Made by a program: the position numbers and the translations under genes
Part shown: one piece after another, positions 62,515 to 64,000 of the stretch
Position numbering within the stretch: the first letter of the stretch is position 1
How the letters are laid out: each line of letters begins with the position of its first letter
DNA from: Toxonevra muliebris
Taxonomy: Eukaryota > Arthropoda > Insecta > Diptera > Pallopteridae
Direction: 5' to 3'
NCBI GenBank assembly: GCA_963691655.1
Contig: OY829328.1
Span: forward strand, 89,594,400-89,658,399
DNA: 64,000 bases
The notes under the pieces: model-generated
The model's input: the letters and a program-made list of their open reading frames with translations, nothing else
What the model was told of the DNA's origin: nothing
Databases searched by the model: none

Positions 62515-62775
62515 CGAATGCTCGAGTACACAAACTGCACTTGTAGTTAGCACGTGCAGTAAATACTTCGTATACCATACTTGCACGAACCTTAATCAAA
62601 ATCAGCACACAATAATCTATTACCATTTCAAGTTCGTGCAGGTACACGAACTTTTAACTGCACGCGTTAACTTCACGTTCAGTTCGTATGCGAAAAGTAC
62701 ATGTAATTCGGGTTCGTGTATTTAAAAGTGTCCAATACGGACTTCAAACGTTCATGTACGCGTGAAACGAACGCT
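62515..62775. repeat. GTTCGTG/CACGAAC-rich inverted-repeat segment
   Basis: The words GTTCGTG, CACGAAC and close variants recur in both orientations at about 62584, 62632, 62645, 62677 and 62719. The strongest is a perfect hairpin: AAGTTCGTG (62630-62638) and CACGAACTT (62645-62653) around CAGGTA. The stretch is more CpG-rich than its surroundings. It may be a decayed fold-back repeat. Confidence 0.55.
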
Positions 62776-63676
62776 TTAGTATAAAGTATATCGAAATTTT
62801 TAAAATAGAAGTGTTTTTTGTTGCGAAAAAGAATGATTTTTTTTTTTTAAATCCAATTTTTTTATTTTATGTCGGCTATTTTTTTTTCTTTTTCTTCACA
62901 TTTAGGTTCAGCCAATGGGTTCCAGTTTAATATATTCAAAATGTAAAGAGCTATATTCCTCTTTGGGACTTGCACATTTTTTCAAGCCCACAAAATATTC
63001 AGGTTTTCAGTGCAGTACCATATAAACTCCATATGTGATCATTGATCGGCAATCGAGGGCAACATTAAACGTGTCTATTGGCAGTATAGCGAGAATGATT
63101 CTCAGTCTTGAACGGATGCATTGGTAACTGAGCATGGCAACTTTAAATTTCATCTGAATCATATAGCAGTCTCTGGCTACAAAATACTGAGGCATCGAAA
63201 CTGAAATATCCCAACTAAAATGAATATAAAGAAAATACTTACATTGATTTGTCAGCCAGTTATATAGTAGAGGGTGTTTGAAAAAGGACGCAAATCACTT
63301 TGAAAACAAAGAAAATTTGTTCTGTCGCTATTTCATAAATATTATTTGCGGTCGCGCAATTTTAACATATTCCAAATGCAAAGAGCAGTTCAAAAGTTCA
63401 AAGCCAGATTATGTGACCAAATGCGTCTACGAATTTGAGACTAACTAACTTCTTATTCTCTCTGCCAATGTACATAATTTTCTTTGGTATAGATAGAGAG
63501 AAGGGGGAGTATGTATGTGATTGTACGCGTTTAGCATATTGAGCATGTGTTGCCAACTGTTTTCTTTATTTTTTGTTATTTGTACTTTAAGTAATCAAAT
63601 AAACCCGGCGACAATCGATAAAAATAACCACAACAAAAACAGCGACTACGATTATTGCAATTGATGCAGTAGTTGA

Positions 63677-63696
63677 GTGTGTGTGTGTGTGTGTGT
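63677..63696. repeat. (GT)10 microsatellite
   Basis: Ten uninterrupted GT dinucleotides, giving the HTHTHT stretch of the minus-strand frame 63576-63773. Confidence 0.9.
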
Positions 63697-64000
63697 AGTT
63701 TGGCGTCGAAATTTATGTACGAACGTGTGGCGTCAAAAAAGCGATAACCTACTCGTGCTGTACATACATACATATATGGAAATATTTTATGTTAATATGT
63801 ATGTATCTACGAGAATTCATAAATTGAAATATTTTTCACAATAATTAAACTGCCTTAACTTTAAAAATCTCGCTTAAATCAGAGTTTTTTAGTTGGTGCT
63901 TTTCATTCCGAGTCAGAATTAAAATCAAGAGAGCAGGAACTATTAATTTAAAGACCAACCGCAATTTTCTTAAAAGCTTATTTGTAATTTCTTAGCATTG

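Larger units (their letters stand above)
58001..64000. other. AT-rich non-coding DNA
   Basis: No gene is supported. Contents include GTT/TTG patches at 58345-58385 and 60935-61035, a CA run at 62102-62115, an inverted GTTCGTG-rich segment at 62515-62775 and a GT microsatellite near 63680. Minus-strand frames at 63007-63195 and 63576-63773 have no recognisable domain. Confidence 0.5.

Noticed and set aside
1..64000. CRISPR arrays, operons, phage or viral genes
   Set aside because: No regularly spaced direct repeats, ribosome-binding sites or gene clusters; all signals are those of an insect nuclear genome.

Overview
This window reads as non-coding euchromatin from a higher (cyclorrhaphan) fly, quite possibly a tephritid fruit fly; the species is an inference. 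The signs are an AT-rich, intron- or intergenic-like background with opa-type CAG/CAA and TTG runs, CA/GT microsatellites, TACATATGTA-like words, GGTTAGGTTAAG-type interspersed repeats, tRNA-headed SINEs, and insect-type Tc1, piggyBac and hAT elements. No bacterial or viral gene organisation, CRISPR array, rRNA gene or intact tRNA gene is visible. Nearly all open reading frames over 60 codons look like chance frames in low-complexity DNA.

The one convincing host coding segment is at 28608-28787 (+). It is a 60-codon first coding exon encoding a signal peptide, ending in phase 0 at a consensus GTAAGT donor. Its partner exons are not recognisable here, so the right-hand 35 kb may be its first intron and the left-hand part upstream sequence.

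The rest is a graveyard of transposable elements. From left to right: a GGTTAGG-type repeat (3700-4068); a 296-bp nonautonomous element with a perfect 8-bp target duplication (4926-5221); a hAT-like nonautonomous element (7736-8241); a tRNA-Lys-like SINE (10611-10788); a nearly full-length dead Tc1-like element (10964-12491); an antisense RTE-like LINE relic (14429-14740); a direct/inverted repeat array (18193-18345); a SINE-like 3' tail (20965-21040); a DD37E-type transposase relic (22180-22698); a dead Tc1-like element with IR/DR ends (23875-25194); the 3' end of an RNase H-bearing LINE (32190-33377) meeting a SINE tail to tail; a piggyBac-like relic (35380-36779); a fold-back element (42806-43142); an LTR-like module with repeated hairpins (46883-47851); a full tRNA-headed SINE (52297-52590); and a SINE tail plus a second LINE relic (57770-58000).

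These pieces do not work together as a pathway. The transposase and reverse-transcriptase remains carry frameshifts, stops or deleted catalytic segments, so none looks autonomous. The most unusual structures are the four related hairpins near 47.1-47.4 kb, the palindromic subterminal repeats of the piggyBac-like element, and the orphan secretory exon. No clearly new molecular system could be demonstrated by reading alone.
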